Shown: piece after piece, positions 5,036 to 14,627 of the stretch
Layout: each line of letters begins with the position of its first letter
Numbering within the stretch: position 1 is the stretch's first letter
DNA from: a virus
DNA length: 29,503 nucleotides
IMG/VR virus record: IMGVR_UViG_3300025778_000059
Span: 1 to 29,503 of that record
Strand: one strand, 5' to 3'
Translations under genes and position numbers: made by a program
Notes under the pieces: model-generated
Databases searched by the model: none
What the model was told of the DNA's origin: nothing
What the model saw: the letters and a program-made list of their open reading frames with translations, nothing else

Positions 5036-7029
5036 TATTGTCCTTTAGGTGTTGGTGCGCCAGATAATAAGCCACGCAAAGCAGTAGCTGGTACATTGGC
5101 AGTTCTTGTTGTTAATTCTGGTTTTTGGCCTAAACGCATCATATCTGCCAAAACCGAAACATCATTTTTTCTCATCTGCGTTGCAGCATATTTAGATCCA
5201 CTTGCAGCCAAAGCTGCTGGAATTCCAACATAAGGATTTAAAACTATGCCACCAAAAGCTGGAATACCTGCTATTGGACTATCTGGAGCAAATTTACCAA
5301 ATAATTTAAGAACATTTTGTATGTTTCCACCACGAGCAGCTTTTTTAATTTCTTCTTGTTCTTCAGGGGTAAATGTTCTCATTCTTTTTGGATTGTTAGT
5401 TAATTGGCGCAACTGTTTTGCCAAAGAATTTTCTTCACCTGATTTAGTGTATAAATTTTTACCCTCTATGCTGGCTTGTTCTAACATATCATCAAAAACT
5501 TCTGCTTTTTTAAGTTTGTTATACGATTTTCTAGCAGATTGCCAGTCTAATAAACCTTTTTTATCAGCAATTTGTAAATGAGATTCTGGTGCATTTAAAA
5601 TGTAATCATCAAATTCATCTTTTAATTTTCCAGCCAACATTCTAACTTTTGGATTTTGTGAAACTTGTTCTCCTGCAATAATTTCTCTTAATGCTTGTAA
5701 TTCCAAATAATCTTTTGGTCTGGATGAATCTTTTAATTCATCTAAAGCACCTTTGATTCCAGAATAAGTGCTTGAGTTTTCAGCATATCCAAATTTTCTT
5801 AAATCTTTTCCAACTTGATCCATATGATTTGCAAATTCTTTAGAATTAAATTTAACTCCAGAATTTTCTGCGCTTGCATATAAAGATTTAGCTTCATCAG
5901 CTAAATATTGTTGAGTTGGTGTATTTAATGCTTCTTGGCGCAATCTAAATCCAAAAGGTGCAGCAGTAGCCATACCAGCAGCCATTCCTAAATACGGATT
6001 ATTTGTTTTTTCTCCAACTCCTTGACCAACAGCAGCGGATAAAGGTGCTGCTATTGTCTGTGAAATTGGAGCTTGTGCAAATTGTTCTGCTAAAGCTCTT
6101 GCTGCTGGAGAAGTTGCAGTTCTTGCCAAGTTAGACAAAGCTGGTAATTGACCAGCAGTACCGCCCAATGCGCTACCAGCAGATTCAATCATACGTTCGC
6201 CAGTAGTTTCTGCAACTGGCAATCCTGCTTTAGTCATATAATTTGCAGCAATTTGACTTGGCATCTGTAACTGTGGAATGTTTGTACCAGCGTATTTATT
6301 GATACCGCCAGTAACAGCATTAATTCCAGTATTTAAAATATCACCAGCAGGCAAAGCCATAGAGCCAACCAATGCACCAGCAGGCCCAGCAACAAGCTGA
6401 CCAGCAGCTGCTCCAGTAACAGCAGGAGCCATTCCACGAGTAACTAAACCAGCAACTCTTCCCGCAGTTAATTTTTCAGGTTCTTTTAATTCTGATTCAG
6501 GAATATTTAAATTTCCTGCTTCTTCCATTAGTTTATTGGAAGAAATTAAATCAGCATCATGTTGGGTGTTATCTACACCTTCTAAAACTTTAGCTAAATA
6601 TTTTGATGGGTCTTTTGTTTTAAAACCACCATATTCAGACATTGCTTTTGTATAATCGCCACCATGTTTTTTTGCAAGGTGAGAAATATAATAATCCATA
6701 GCAGCTCTTGCTTCATCTGCTTTAAATGGATTAAATTCAATTCCTTGTTTATGTAGCATAGCAACAGTTTCAGGCATAAATTGGCCAACTCCCATTGCTC
6801 CAGATTCTGGATTTACTGCGTGAGGGTTACCAGAGCTTTCAACTTGAATAGTGTTATCTAATAATCTTGCAGGTGTACCATAACTTTGTTTAGCAGAAAA
6901 CTTTTCTGGTTCAGTATATCCAGTAATTTGTATTGATTTACTTGGACTTGTATAAGAATAGTCTTTAGATGGAGCTTCCGCACCAACTTCTTTAAATAAA
7001 TCAGAAGAACCAATTAAATCATTAGCCAT
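5035..7029 (-). CDS. internal virion protein with lytic transglycosylase domain (gp16-like)
   Basis: A 664-residue ejection protein candidate. Residues about 55-150 form a soluble lytic transglycosylase domain: QVESSGNPHAVNPESGAMG then GQFMP, with catalytic Glu64, and a later YGG motif. Such domains cut peptidoglycan so that DNA can cross the wall at entry. Residues about 190-240 are glycine/alanine-rich and hydrophobic, suggesting membrane contact. The rest is helical and charged. By order and size it matches P22 gp16 (609 residues), the last of the three ejection proteins. P22 gp16 is not known for this motif; T7 gp16 is. Confidence 0.85.
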   Translation of the reverse strand: MANDLIGSSDLFKEVGAEAPSKDYSYTSPSKSIQITGYTEPEKFSAKQSYGTPARLLDNTIQVESSGNPHAVNPESGAMGVGQFMPETVAMLHKQGIEFNPFKADEARAAMDYYISHLAKKHGGDYTKAMSEYGGFKTKDPSKYLAKVLEGVDNTQHDADLISSNKLMEEAGNLNIPESELKEPEKLTAGRVAGLVTRGMAPAVTGAAAGQLVAGPAGALVGSMALPAGDILNTGINAVTGGINKYAGTNIPQLQMPSQIAANYMTKAGLPVAETTGERMIESAGSALGGTAGQLPALSNLARTATSPAARALAEQFAQAPISQTIAAPLSAAVGQGVGEKTNNPYLGMAAGMATAAPFGFRLRQEALNTPTQQYLADEAKSLYASAENSGVKFNSKEFANHMDQVGKDLRKFGYAENSSTYSGIKGALDELKDSSRPKDYLELQALREIIAGEQVSQNPKVRMLAGKLKDEFDDYILNAPESHLQIADKKGLLDWQSARKSYNKLKKAEVFDDMLEQASIEGKNLYTKSGEENSLAKQLRQLTNNPKRMRTFTPEEQEEIKKAARGGNIQNVLKLFGKFAPDSPIAGIPAFGGIVLNPYVGIPAALAASGSKYAATQMRKNDVSVLADMMRLGQKPELTTRTANVPATALRGLLSGAPTPKGQ

Positions 7030-8447
7030 TATTGACCTTTACTTACAAGATTATTAATCTCATCTAATTTTTTAGCTGCATCTATAAACTTTTTAGAATC
7101 TTTACCGCCCAATTCTTTAACAACTTCTCTAAATCCTTCTGGATCTTCAGCTTTATTTTTCAAAGCATCCATTAATCTTATGCTATTTATATCAAGAACA
7201 TTACTCCATTTATTTTGATATTGATTAGCAGCTAATGGATTGTTGTTACTAATTTCTTGAGATTTTGTTAAACCTTTGTTAAATAAAGCAGTTACTTCGC
7301 CTAATGAACGATTTGTACGTGAAGTATTTTGAATAGCTTCTCGTGTCCAATTTGTTGTTCCAGCAGTTTGTGCAGCTAAAGATTTTCCTGCGTCTGTGCC
7401 AGATAATGCAGGATTATTAGCTAAAGTAACAGTTTGTTGAGCCAAATAATGACCTAATTGATTGAAGTCTGTTGCGCTTCCTGTCCAATCCATAGTAGGC
7501 GCAAATACTCCTTGACCTTTTAAGGTTGCAACAATTCCTGCGCCTTGACCAACATCAGCAGTTTTAGCCAACCTAATAATTTGATTAGAATTAAATTGTA
7601 TTTGTGGAACATTAGAAGCAGCATCTCTTGTTTTAGTAATTAATGCTGTTCCAGCAGCCAAATTAGTCGCCATTGAAGGGCCAAGAGCAGAAACTAAAGG
7701 CGCAGGTTTAGGCTGACCCATCTGTTGAGGTGTAACTCCTTGATTACCTTGTGGAGCATTTCCTTGTTGTGATGGCTGCGCTTGTCCTCCTGGGCCAACT
7801 AAATATTTAGTGCCAGGCTCTAAACCTGATCCATCTCCAGGTTGAGCTGTCAACTCTGTGCCGATAGGAACTTGACCTTGAACAAATTGATTTTGTGGCG
7901 CACCCTGATATTGAGAAGTAGGAACAAATTGTGTGCCTTGACCAGTAGAAACAGGAGTAGGGGCACGATTTGCTTGTGCAAATTGTTCTGCATTTGTGCC
8001 ACCTTGTTGAACACCATTTTTAATGATTTGATATGCTTGTTTAGGGTCTTGATCTACAGCTTTTAAAATGACATCGTGTTGTTTTCCACCATCAAATTCT
8101 GGAACTCCAACGCTATGGAGATATTCTTTTGTTTGATCCAACTTCTTTTTCATGGCTTCTTTGTTTCCACTAATGAAATCGGGATCGGTTAATAAGCCAC
8201 CATAAGTACCACGAGCAATATTTGCGTAATGTTGATTTAGATCAACTCCAGCTTTTTCAGCTTCCAATACTTTTTTCTTGCTTTCGGCTTTGCCAGCTTC
8301 AATGCTAGGTTGTAACAATGCTTGTTTTTTTTGATAATCCAATAAATCATTAAGCTGAGTCATTCCATCTTTAGGCTCATACTTAGCTCCCGCAACAGGA
8401 TTTACTTGGTAATTAGGGGCTTGAAACCCTTGAACGTCAAAAGCCAT
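7029..8447 (-). CDS. internal virion protein, probable ejection protein (gp20-like by position)
   Basis: 472 residues. The N-terminal 80 residues are helical and lysine-rich (YQKKQALLQPSIEAGKAE). A glutamine, glycine and proline-rich low-complexity stretch occupies about residues 155-250, and a helical C-terminal half follows. No enzyme motif is seen. The position between a small alanine/glycine-rich protein and the transglycosylase protein, and a length almost equal to P22 gp20 (471), suggest the middle ejection protein, which would leave the head with the DNA. The assignment rests on synteny, not on sequence recognition. The start follows a good AAAGGA ribosome site. Confidence 0.65.
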   Translation of the reverse strand: MAFDVQGFQAPNYQVNPVAGAKYEPKDGMTQLNDLLDYQKKQALLQPSIEAGKAESKKKVLEAEKAGVDLNQHYANIARGTYGGLLTDPDFISGNKEAMKKKLDQTKEYLHSVGVPEFDGGKQHDVILKAVDQDPKQAYQIIKNGVQQGGTNAEQFAQANRAPTPVSTGQGTQFVPTSQYQGAPQNQFVQGQVPIGTELTAQPGDGSGLEPGTKYLVGPGGQAQPSQQGNAPQGNQGVTPQQMGQPKPAPLVSALGPSMATNLAAGTALITKTRDAASNVPQIQFNSNQIIRLAKTADVGQGAGIVATLKGQGVFAPTMDWTGSATDFNQLGHYLAQQTVTLANNPALSGTDAGKSLAAQTAGTTNWTREAIQNTSRTNRSLGEVTALFNKGLTKSQEISNNNPLAANQYQNKWSNVLDINSIRLMDALKNKAEDPEGFREVVKELGGKDSKKFIDAAKKLDEINNLVSKGQ

Positions 8448-8457
8448 AATTTATCCT

Positions 8458-9348
8458 TTAAGACATTAAAGCCATGTAAGATGCTTGATCTGCTGCTGAT
8501 ACAGGATTCATAGCACCTTGTGATATTTGTTGTGGGGTGTATCCACCAGCACCGCTTGAATATAAACTTCCATCACTTGTTTGGCTGCTATTAGGTTGTC
8601 CAAAATAATTTCCAGCTAATGCACCAAGCATAGTTCCTGTATTTGCATACATATTACCCATAGTATTTGCTGCGCCTACAGTTCCTGCGCCTTGTGCTGC
8701 GCCTTGTTGACCATAATTTCCAGCAAGAGCAGAACCATAAGAAGTATTAAGGTTAGCCATTGAACCACCATAACCAGTAGTTAAATTAGATAGTTGATTA
8801 GTAGCAGTTAAGCCTTGTCCTGATGCTGTTCCTAAATTGCCTAGAATGTTATTTCTTTGCGCTTGATAATTATTAAATGCGTTTTGATAAGCGTTTTGAG
8901 CGTAGTTTTGAGTAAAAGTATCTAAACCTTGCAAAGCATTTCCGCTAACCATTCCGCCAGCAGCATTAGTTGCAGCATTTGTAGCTTGCTGTCCTTGACC
9001 TAACATAAAATTGTAATTAGGCGCAAGTTGCGATGTTAAATCTTGATTGTTAAATTGATTGGTTGCATAACCACTACCAATCAAGTTATTTAAAGCAGTA
9101 GTTGCAGATGTACCAGTAGTTGTATAAGGCGTATATAATCCTGATGCAGTATTATATGCGTTGGTTAAATAAGGCCCAGCAGCATTAAAAGAATTAGTTA
9201 AAGCCTGTGAGCCTTGCTGTAATCCGCCAACTTGCTGTTGTGCGCCCTGTTGTTGACCTTGTGCAGCCGTACCGCCACCTATAGCTTGTCCTACTATATT
9301 TCCTACAATTGGCGCTGCAACAGCAGCAAAAATCGAACTGAATGGCAT
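8458..9348 (-). CDS. internal virion protein, probable ejection protein (gp7-like by position)
   Basis: 296 residues, very rich in A, G, N, Q, S and T, and poor in charge. The N-terminus (FAAVAAPIVGNIVGQAIGGG) is a hydrophobic glycine-zipper-like segment that could insert into membrane. The middle holds repeated NA and YNQ-type helices such as NYNFMLGQGQQATNAATNAA. It lies first of three proteins that match the P22 gp7, gp20, gp16 order. Such proteins are usually called DNA transfer or internal virion proteins. No enzymatic motif is visible. The start is preceded by AGAGG. The function is inferred from composition and synteny. Confidence 0.6.
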   Translation of the reverse strand: MPFSSIFAAVAAPIVGNIVGQAIGGGTAAQGQQQGAQQQVGGLQQGSQALTNSFNAAGPYLTNAYNTASGLYTPYTTTGTSATTALNNLIGSGYATNQFNNQDLTSQLAPNYNFMLGQGQQATNAATNAAGGMVSGNALQGLDTFTQNYAQNAYQNAFNNYQAQRNNILGNLGTASGQGLTATNQLSNLTTGYGGSMANLNTSYGSALAGNYGQQGAAQGAGTVGAANTMGNMYANTGTMLGALAGNYFGQPNSSQTSDGSLYSSGAGGYTPQQISQGAMNPVSAADQASYMALMS

Positions 9349-9349
9349 A

Positions 9350-9703
9350 TTAAACCTCTTTTATCAATACTTTGTCTATTTTATCTGCATTTGTTTCGTT
9401 TGTAGAGTGAATACAATACCAAACGCAGTCCTCTAAAGCTAAAATTGCATGATTTACCGCTGCTTTAATTTCAATACAGGCTGGTGAAACATATTTATTT
9501 GAATCATAATCTGTGGTAATTAGGACAGAACCTTTAGCCAATAGGCTTAAATGGCTGTAATGATGCTGATGTGAGATTGCGGTATATCCTTTAGGAATAC
9601 GCATTTCTTTAGCATACAAACCATCAGAAAAATGATGAACTGTGCCTAGATCGACTTCAAAAGTCCCTAAATGCTTTTTGGCTAGTTCTGTAATATTAGA
9701 CAT
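9350..9703 (-). CDS. cupin-fold protein in the tail region
   Basis: A small beta-barrel protein. I choose the ATG at 9703 (MSNITELAKK) because it overlaps the upstream gene by only eight bases; the longer form from 9733 would overlap by 38. The segment GYTAISHQHHYSHLSLLAKG fits cupin motif 1, G(x)5HxH(x)3-4E(x)6G, except that the Glu is His, leaving a three-histidine metal site. A later NHAILAL supplies a possible fourth ligand. Cupins bind metal and small molecules or sugars. Lying among neck and ejection genes, it could be a virion component or a moron-like enzyme; the sequence does not say which. Confidence 0.7.
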   Translation of the reverse strand: MSNITELAKKHLGTFEVDLGTVHHFSDGLYAKEMRIPKGYTAISHQHHYSHLSLLAKGSVLITTDYDSNKYVSPACIEIKAAVNHAILALEDCVWYCIHSTNETNADKIDKVLIKEV

Positions 9704-9932
9704 TGTAATAAGGCACTTTAAAAGGTTGACCATTAATGGTGACGTTCATAAAACCAGCAGGATTTGCAGGCAAAGTAGCTGTGCCAGTAGTTGCCGTTGT
9801 TGATGATGTGTTATTAACTAAATTAAGCAAATACTGAATCCACGCCCTTGTGGGGCGATTTGTTTTGGTTTCCAAGAAATCGGTTTGTGGCAAAGGATTG
9901 TTAGTATTGCCAGTAAATATCTGATTAGCCAT
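9696..9932 (-). CDS. small structural protein, 78 aa
   Basis: Lies between the gp10-like protein and the cupin, with a TAATG junction upstream and an eight-base overlap downstream. It begins [15 protein letters not shown] and contains TNRPTRAWIQYLLNLVNN, then a serine/threonine-rich linker and an end rich in strands (GQPFKVPYYNV). The RAW..YLLNL segment looks like a short amphipathic helix that is often seen in small phage tail-associated proteins. It occupies the place where P22 has the tail needle gp26, but it is far too short and lacks a long coiled coil, so it is not called as the needle. Confidence 0.55.
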   Translation of the reverse strand: MANQIFTGNTNNPLPQTDFLETKTNRPTRAWIQYLLNLVNNTSSTTATTGTATLPANPAGFMNVTINGQPFKVPYYNV

Positions 9933-11932
9933 TAATTTTCCCCTTCTGAGCCTTTAAGGTTGGCAGATACGATAACCGCTTTAACGGGATCGGTTACTAC
10001 AACCTCAAAAATTCTATCTCTGGCTTGACCTAATCTGCGCCAAATAGCACGATTTTTGTATTTACCTTGCTGACCAATGTTTTGCCAATGCTCATTAGAG
10101 TAGGTAGAACCACCATCGTTTGACCAGCGTAGCATTGCTTTAGGATTGGTTAAAGTATCTGAAGGCTGGATTTGTCCTGCGCTACCCAATACATCAATAT
10201 CATTTACCCCAATAGTTAAAGGAGTGCTTAAAGAAATCGTGTAAGGATTGCCTAAATAGGTGTTTCTGTCTTTAGAAAAGCCATTAATACCAACGCCAGG
10301 CTGAAACTGAATCTGTAATTCATCAAAGAATTGACGTTGTAAATCAGTTAAAAGGTGGGGGGCTCTGCGTAATCTACGGATTTCACCGCCATTATCGGTG
10401 TAATTAGATTGATCTAACTGATATAAATTGCCGTTTTGCCAATCACCTACTACTACAACGCCTTGAAATACCGCAGCGCAATTACTGCGGTGACGATGAT
10501 AGACGTTGTTTGAATCTACCCAAAGCCATTTATGCCATAGCTGGGTAGTAAAGTCGTATGCCCAAGTAATGTCTATCGTTGGGAAAGTAATCACATAAAC
10601 TTCGTGACCTTCAAGTTGATAAGTATAAGCAATAGCATCAGCAGTATATTGATCTACAAGGCTTTGCTCGACTGCGTGGGTAGAAATTCTGACAGGGACA
10701 TAGCCATTCATAGCTACAACTTGATTTAGACCACGAATATTTTGTGACAGATAAGCAAAAGAATTGCCTACTCGTGCTACAGAGAACGGGGCAATAATAC
10801 CTTGTTGGGTAGATGAGCCAGGGATTCTTTGATAAGCAAAAGGGAATGTGCCTTGATCTTGCCAAACTTCTGAAGATTTCTCGCCCAAAAGATAAAGCTG
10901 TCCATCGCTTGCAATTAAAGAAACTAAATTGTCAGGCGAGGTAAATTTACTAGCAAAACTTAATGGTCTAGTAATTGGACTTAATAAATCAGATACGGCA
11001 AATTGCTGTGTGCCAGGTCTGTTATAAATAAAGTAATTGTCGTTGACATCAACTACGCCACCGCCAGTAAATGCGCCATCAGTAGATGGAATAATTGAAA
11101 ACTGCTCTAAATACATGGTTTCAGAGCTTACAGTCAAGCTATTAGCACCACTTAGAATATATGTACCCGTGCCACCTGTGCCTGTTCCCAATGCAGTAAT
11201 AATTGTGTTAACAGGAATATTTGCGCCCGTAACAGTTGTGCCTATTTGCAAAGTTCCATAAGAAACTGCTGAAACAGTAAGGGTAATTACTAATGATCCA
11301 CTAGATGTTGATGAAGCAATAGCACCTGTAAAACTAGCAGTAGCAGGGGCTACATTCAGTTGTTGAGAGGATATATTTTGGCTGTAATTGACTGTATATA
11401 CAGAACCAGACCCACCTGTAACAATAGTGCCAGGCGAAACACCAACTCCATATAACTCAGACCCTACTTTAATATTAACGGGATTAGAGCTAGTAATGTT
11501 TAAAGTTGTGCCTGTGACATTCCCTGTAAAAGAAATAGTATTGGGCTGTTCTATTAGCCAAGAATATCGATAAGTGCCGTCAACAATATAAACATAAATG
11601 CCATTGTCGGTAATGCTTACAGGGCCTGTAGAGGTTAATAAAGAACCAATAATTGCGGGCTGAAAATTATAAGCTACAGAATATACATATTGTCCGCATA
11701 CTGCGATTAATTGTGAACCGCCTGAAGATATGGCTCTTAGACCTCTTACTGCTTGCTGATTAGGGAATGTTGCTAATAATGTTAGACCTGGTGTTGGATA
11801 TAAAGCAGTAACACCTCTTTCGCCAGGTGCTTTTGTAGGATCAACCTCTGGCCTCCAATTGATGCACTCTTGGTCATCTTGGTATATAGAGGGTGCTGTG
11901 TAGGAAGCTCCTACAAATCCAAAATCAGCCAT
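9932..11932 (-). CDS. gp10-like packaged-DNA stabilisation (neck) protein
   Basis: In P22, gp10 forms a hexamer that closes the head below gp4 and connects to the tail. This 666-residue protein starts with [11 protein letters not shown] and [11 protein letters not shown], then a beta-propeller-like series ([19 protein letters not shown]), and later [13 protein letters not shown]. These fit the gp10 family. P22 gp10 is 472 residues. The extra length here is largely two beta-modules at residues about 134-194 and 200-275, rich in G, S, T and V ([13 protein letters not shown], then [12 protein letters not shown]), inserted between propeller strands. A related module is in the gp4-like neighbour. 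TAATG junctions flank the gene. Confidence 0.82.
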   Translation of the reverse strand: MADFGFVGASYTAPSIYQDDQECINWRPEVDPTKAPGERGVTALYPTPGLTLLATFPNQQAVRGLRAISSGGSQLIAVCGQYVYSVAYNFQPAIIGSLLTSTGPVSITDNGIYVYIVDGTYRYSWLIEQPNTISFTGNVTGTTLNITSSNPVNIKVGSELYGVGVSPGTIVTGGSGSVYTVNYSQNISSQQLNVAPATASFTGAIASSTSSGSLVITLTVSAVSYGTLQIGTTVTGANIPVNTIITALGTGTGGTGTYILSGANSLTVSSETMYLEQFSIIPSTDGAFTGGGVVDVNDNYFIYNRPGTQQFAVSDLLSPITRPLSFASKFTSPDNLVSLIASDGQLYLLGEKSSEVWQDQGTFPFAYQRIPGSSTQQGIIAPFSVARVGNSFAYLSQNIRGLNQVVAMNGYVPVRISTHAVEQSLVDQYTADAIAYTYQLEGHEVYVITFPTIDITWAYDFTTQLWHKWLWVDSNNVYHRHRSNCAAVFQGVVVVGDWQNGNLYQLDQSNYTDNGGEIRRLRRAPHLLTDLQRQFFDELQIQFQPGVGINGFSKDRNTYLGNPYTISLSTPLTIGVNDIDVLGSAGQIQPSDTLTNPKAMLRWSNDGGSTYSNEHWQNIGQQGKYKNRAIWRRLGQARDRIFEVVVTDPVKAVIVSANLKGSEGEN

Positions 11933-12903
11933 TATCTAAAGAATCCTCCAGATAGAATCCAGCCAGCATCTTTTTGACGGCTAGATAACATTGCATCAGC
12001 AAATCGTGCAGATTGAACTGGGCGCATATTGGTGCGTTTGATAGTTGCTTTAGCTTGAGCTGCGTATGCTGCAATCATGGTGATTTGAGTCTGTGATGCT
12101 TTACCATACATAGGCATTAAACGTTCTGCTAAACACCAACGCAAAGCCATGTTATAGCCTTGTGGCAGAATAATTGAATCGTAGAGTGATGTGTATTTTG
12201 AAAAAATAAAGTCAGCAAAAACGTGCATTTCACCCTGTGATGGGTTTGGCCATACAAAGAAGTTGCCTAATTGCTCAGTTGGCTGATAGTAAAGAGCTTT
12301 AGGCCACGGGCCATTTAAAGTCTTTAAACCAATCATTTCGTAATCTTCTACGTTCAAAATAGAAACTGGGTAATCTAATCCGCCATTGTTAATTGGAATA
12401 CCATTGCTGTTTGTATTAATTCGCACAAACGCTGAATACACATTTAATGGGCGTTCATAGTAAAGATTAAGGGTTTCAGAGCTAACAGTTTGGCTAATAT
12501 TTACTGTATATGTGCCAGCTTCGTTTACATTACCGCCTGCGCCTGTTTGGAAAGCAACAATCTTCGTGCCTGATGCCACGCCCGTACCGCTAATGGTTTG
12601 ACCTAGATTGATTGCACCTGAAGATATGCCTGTAACAGTAAGGGTTGTCCCTGATATAGAACCCGTAATAATTGCGCCAACTTGACCGCCAGGGCCAATC
12701 GTATATTGAGTTTGACCAGCAGTAATTGGGAATACGATTTCAGTCTTATAGAAAACCATCATATCTTCGTTTGACCATTGATCGATTAGATCATTAAGCA
12801 TATCAAAAGCATCTTGAGCAGCCTCTGGGGTTGGAGTTTCACCCGCTTCTAATGCCCCAATGTCTTTTAATGCTCTTGAAATAATGTCAATTGGCTGTGT
12901 CAT
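11932..12903 (-). CDS. gp4-like head-to-tail adaptor protein
   Basis: The P22 gp4 family binds the portal and starts closure of the head. The N-terminus ([17 protein letters not shown], then [20 protein letters not shown]) has the conserved helical pattern of the family, including the [11 protein letters not shown] block. A strand follows ([13 protein letters not shown]), then an extra beta-module at about 77-148 ([14 protein letters not shown], then [16 protein letters not shown]), after which the normal core resumes at [12 protein letters not shown]. The C-terminal helices contain the [16 protein letters not shown] block. P22 gp4 is 166 residues and also carries a lytic activity, which I do not see here. 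Confidence 0.82.
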   Translation of the reverse strand: MTQPIDIISRALKDIGALEAGETPTPEAAQDAFDMLNDLIDQWSNEDMMVFYKTEIVFPITAGQTQYTIGPGGQVGAIITGSISGTTLTVTGISSGAINLGQTISGTGVASGTKIVAFQTGAGGNVNEAGTYTVNISQTVSSETLNLYYERPLNVYSAFVRINTNSNGIPINNGGLDYPVSILNVEDYEMIGLKTLNGPWPKALYYQPTEQLGNFFVWPNPSQGEMHVFADFIFSKYTSLYDSIILPQGYNMALRWCLAERLMPMYGKASQTQITMIAAYAAQAKATIKRTNMRPVQSARFADAMLSSRQKDAGWILSGGFFR

Positions 12904-12912
12904 AACAAATCC

Positions 12913-13227
12913 TTAAATATTCGGTGTAAAAACTTGTGGCAACCACGGCAATACCGCTTTGTTTTTACTTCTTAATGCCTCTAATTGCTTATCTAATTGG
13001 GCAGTAATATGACACTTTCCATCAATTACGGCTTCAGATTGAATCCAATTAGCAATTAATTCTTCTGTAACGTCTTTAAATGCTATTTTACCTTCTGGGC
13101 AGTCAAAATACCAATTGCCTTCAGTTTCTACGCTGTTTTGCTCATCACTTGCAGTAACGTGATATTTAGCGTGAGTAATGACCTCATTCTCAGCAGAAAT
13201 CTCAGTAATTTTCCATACATAACTCAT
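12913..13227 (-). CDS. conserved tail-region protein, 104 aa
   Basis: Begins MSYVWKITEISAENEVI and continues with alternating strands and an acidic helix (FKDVTEELIANWIQSEA). The VWKI start and a WIQSEAV-type helix followed by a QLDKQLEAL helix resemble a small family of conserved phage proteins usually next to fibre genes. I recall that similar proteins occur in T4-like cyanophages, but I assign no function. The ATG at 13227 overlaps the stop of the glycine-rich adhesin upstream (ATGA), so the two are translationally coupled. It may be a fibre-assembly or tail accessory protein. Confidence 0.6.
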   Translation of the reverse strand: MSYVWKITEISAENEVITHAKYHVTASDEQNSVETEGNWYFDCPEGKIAFKDVTEELIANWIQSEAVIDGKCHITAQLDKQLEALRSKNKAVLPWLPQVFTPNI

Positions 13228-14258
13228 GCTGTATAAGTTCCTGAAGAAGTAAATTTAATAATGGTGTTTGAACCGCTTGTGGTTACTGTTGGGCTACCAG
13301 TTGTTGTTCCTGAGTAACTAGAAGTAGGAACTCGAATAATTACAACACCTGATCCACCTGAAAGACTTGCTGCACCACCGCCACCAATGTTTGCAGTAGA
13401 ACCACCGCCTTGACCATTAGAACCTGATGAACCGCCACCATAAATACCGCCACCACCGCCAGCGTAATAAACGCCAGTTCCAGTAATATTGTTTGATAAA
13501 CCATCACCGCCATTGCCAGGCGTTGTGCTTGTATTGCTTGTTCCCATAGCTCCTGCACCGCCACCACCTGAAGCAGTTGTATATGGATAACCACCAGTAG
13601 TGGAATTTCCACCAGCATTTCCTTGACCTGATGTTCCTGATCCACCAGCGTAGACTCCTGCACCACCACCACCGCCTGATCCACCATTAGCTCCAACGCT
13701 AGAAATACCGCCAGAACCGCCACCGATTGCTGTTGTATATCCTGTAATTGAAGAATTGCCACCATTAGCTCCTGAAACACCGCCTGCTCCTACAGTAACT
13801 GTAAGAACTGTGCCAGTAATAAATGTGACTTGAGAGCCTCCAATGGTCGTTAAATAGCCTCCACCACCACCGCCACCATAATATCCACCGCCACCGCCAG
13901 CAACAATTAAATAGTCTGCCAAATATGCGCCTTCAACTGAGCTGGTAAATTTAATCCAATTTCCGTTTTGATAACCTTCATAAAATCCACCGCCATCGGT
14001 ATTAAAACGAATCATCCCTGTTACAGGGCTAGTTGCTCTTTGCGCTGTATTGCCTTTAGGAAGCTGTAATTGCCCTGTTCCTGTAAAGCTAGGAGTGCCA
14101 GTAACAGTTAAGTTATTAACAGTTAAGTTGTTGGTGCTATCGGCAAGTAAAAGCGTTCCGTTAGTAGCAGGAAGGGTTACATTAATTGCGCTTGCAGTAT
14201 CGGCATTAGTAAGAGTTACTGTGCCACCAGAATTAGCTAAAAAGATTAATTCGCTCAT
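13224..14258 (-). CDS. glycine-rich tail adhesin, 344 aa
   Basis: I choose the ATG at 14258, which forms ATGA with the previous stop; a start at 14270 is less likely. Residues about 1-110 are threonine/asparagine-rich strands ending NGNWIKF. Residues about 113-320 begin ADYLIVAGGGGG and form a long glycine-rich domain with many GGGG runs. The last 40 residues (SGVVIIRVPTSSYSGTT, then a TSGSNTI..FTSSGTYTA end) match the end of the 1052-residue fibre. Glycine-rich domains of this type can fold as packed polyglycine helices, as in the S16 gp38 adhesin. A receptor-binding role is inferred. Confidence 0.78.
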   Translation of the reverse strand: MSELIFLANSGGTVTLTNADTASAINVTLPATNGTLLLADSTNNLTVNNLTVTGTPSFTGTGQLQLPKGNTAQRATSPVTGMIRFNTDGGGFYEGYQNGNWIKFTSSVEGAYLADYLIVAGGGGGYYGGGGGGGYLTTIGGSQVTFITGTVLTVTVGAGGVSGANGGNSSITGYTTAIGGGSGGISSVGANGGSGGGGGAGVYAGGSGTSGQGNAGGNSTTGGYPYTTASGGGGAGAMGTSNTSTTPGNGGDGLSNNITGTGVYYAGGGGGIYGGGSSGSNGQGGGSTANIGGGGAASLSGGSGVVIIRVPTSSYSGTTTGSPTVTTSGSNTIIKFTSSGTYTA

Positions 14259-14617
14259 GCTGCCACCCAAGATTTAGTTGTTTCATCCCATTTATAAGGT
14301 TTACCATCTGTAGGCATAGGGGTTGGGGCTTCCCATAACCAAGTTGTCTGATTTAGAGTCCAAGATGGGTAAGGTTGGGGCGCATAAAATACATCATTAG
14401 TGTGATCGTATGAATAACCAATTCCTGCGTAGTTTCCACGCAAAGCCGTTCCATTATCTTGCTGACCATCTGCACCATAATGTTTTCCACCACGGGTATT
14501 GTAAGAAGTCTGAATCCAAGAACCAGGGCTTGTATCTACAAAATGATTAAAAAAGTCGGCTTCAGCCACAATTACTTGTGTTACTTTGCCGTCTACTACT
14601 TTTGCGTAATGTGACAT
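14255..14617 (-). CDS. conserved fibre-associated protein, 120 aa
   Basis: Starts MSHYAKVVDGKVTQVIVAE and contains WIQTSYNTRGGKHYG, then ALRGNYAGIGYSYDHTNDVFY and PQPYPSWTLN, ending with WDETTKSWV. This aromatic-rich layout is highly conserved across marine and freshwater phages, including T4-like cyanophages, where it is a predicted structural protein. The function is not known to me. It lies between the two glycine-rich adhesin genes and overlaps the downstream one by four bases, so it is expected to be made in step with them, possibly as a cap, chaperone or surface component of the fibre. Confidence 0.75.
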   Translation of the reverse strand: MSHYAKVVDGKVTQVIVAEADFFNHFVDTSPGSWIQTSYNTRGGKHYGADGQQDNGTALRGNYAGIGYSYDHTNDVFYAPQPYPSWTLNQTTWLWEAPTPMPTDGKPYKWDETTKSWVAA

Positions 14618-14627
14618 GATTTTCCTT

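Noticed and set aside
9696-9932. Tail needle (P22 gp26) candidate by position
   Set aside because: The protein has 78 residues and no long coiled coil, whereas the needle is a long trimeric coiled coil of over 200 residues.
13340-13780. A 146-residue - strand ORF inside the glycine-rich adhesin
   Set aside because: It is a frame shadow of the low-complexity repeats, made of V, L, Q and A strings, with no ribosome site. The adhesin frame is intact throughout.
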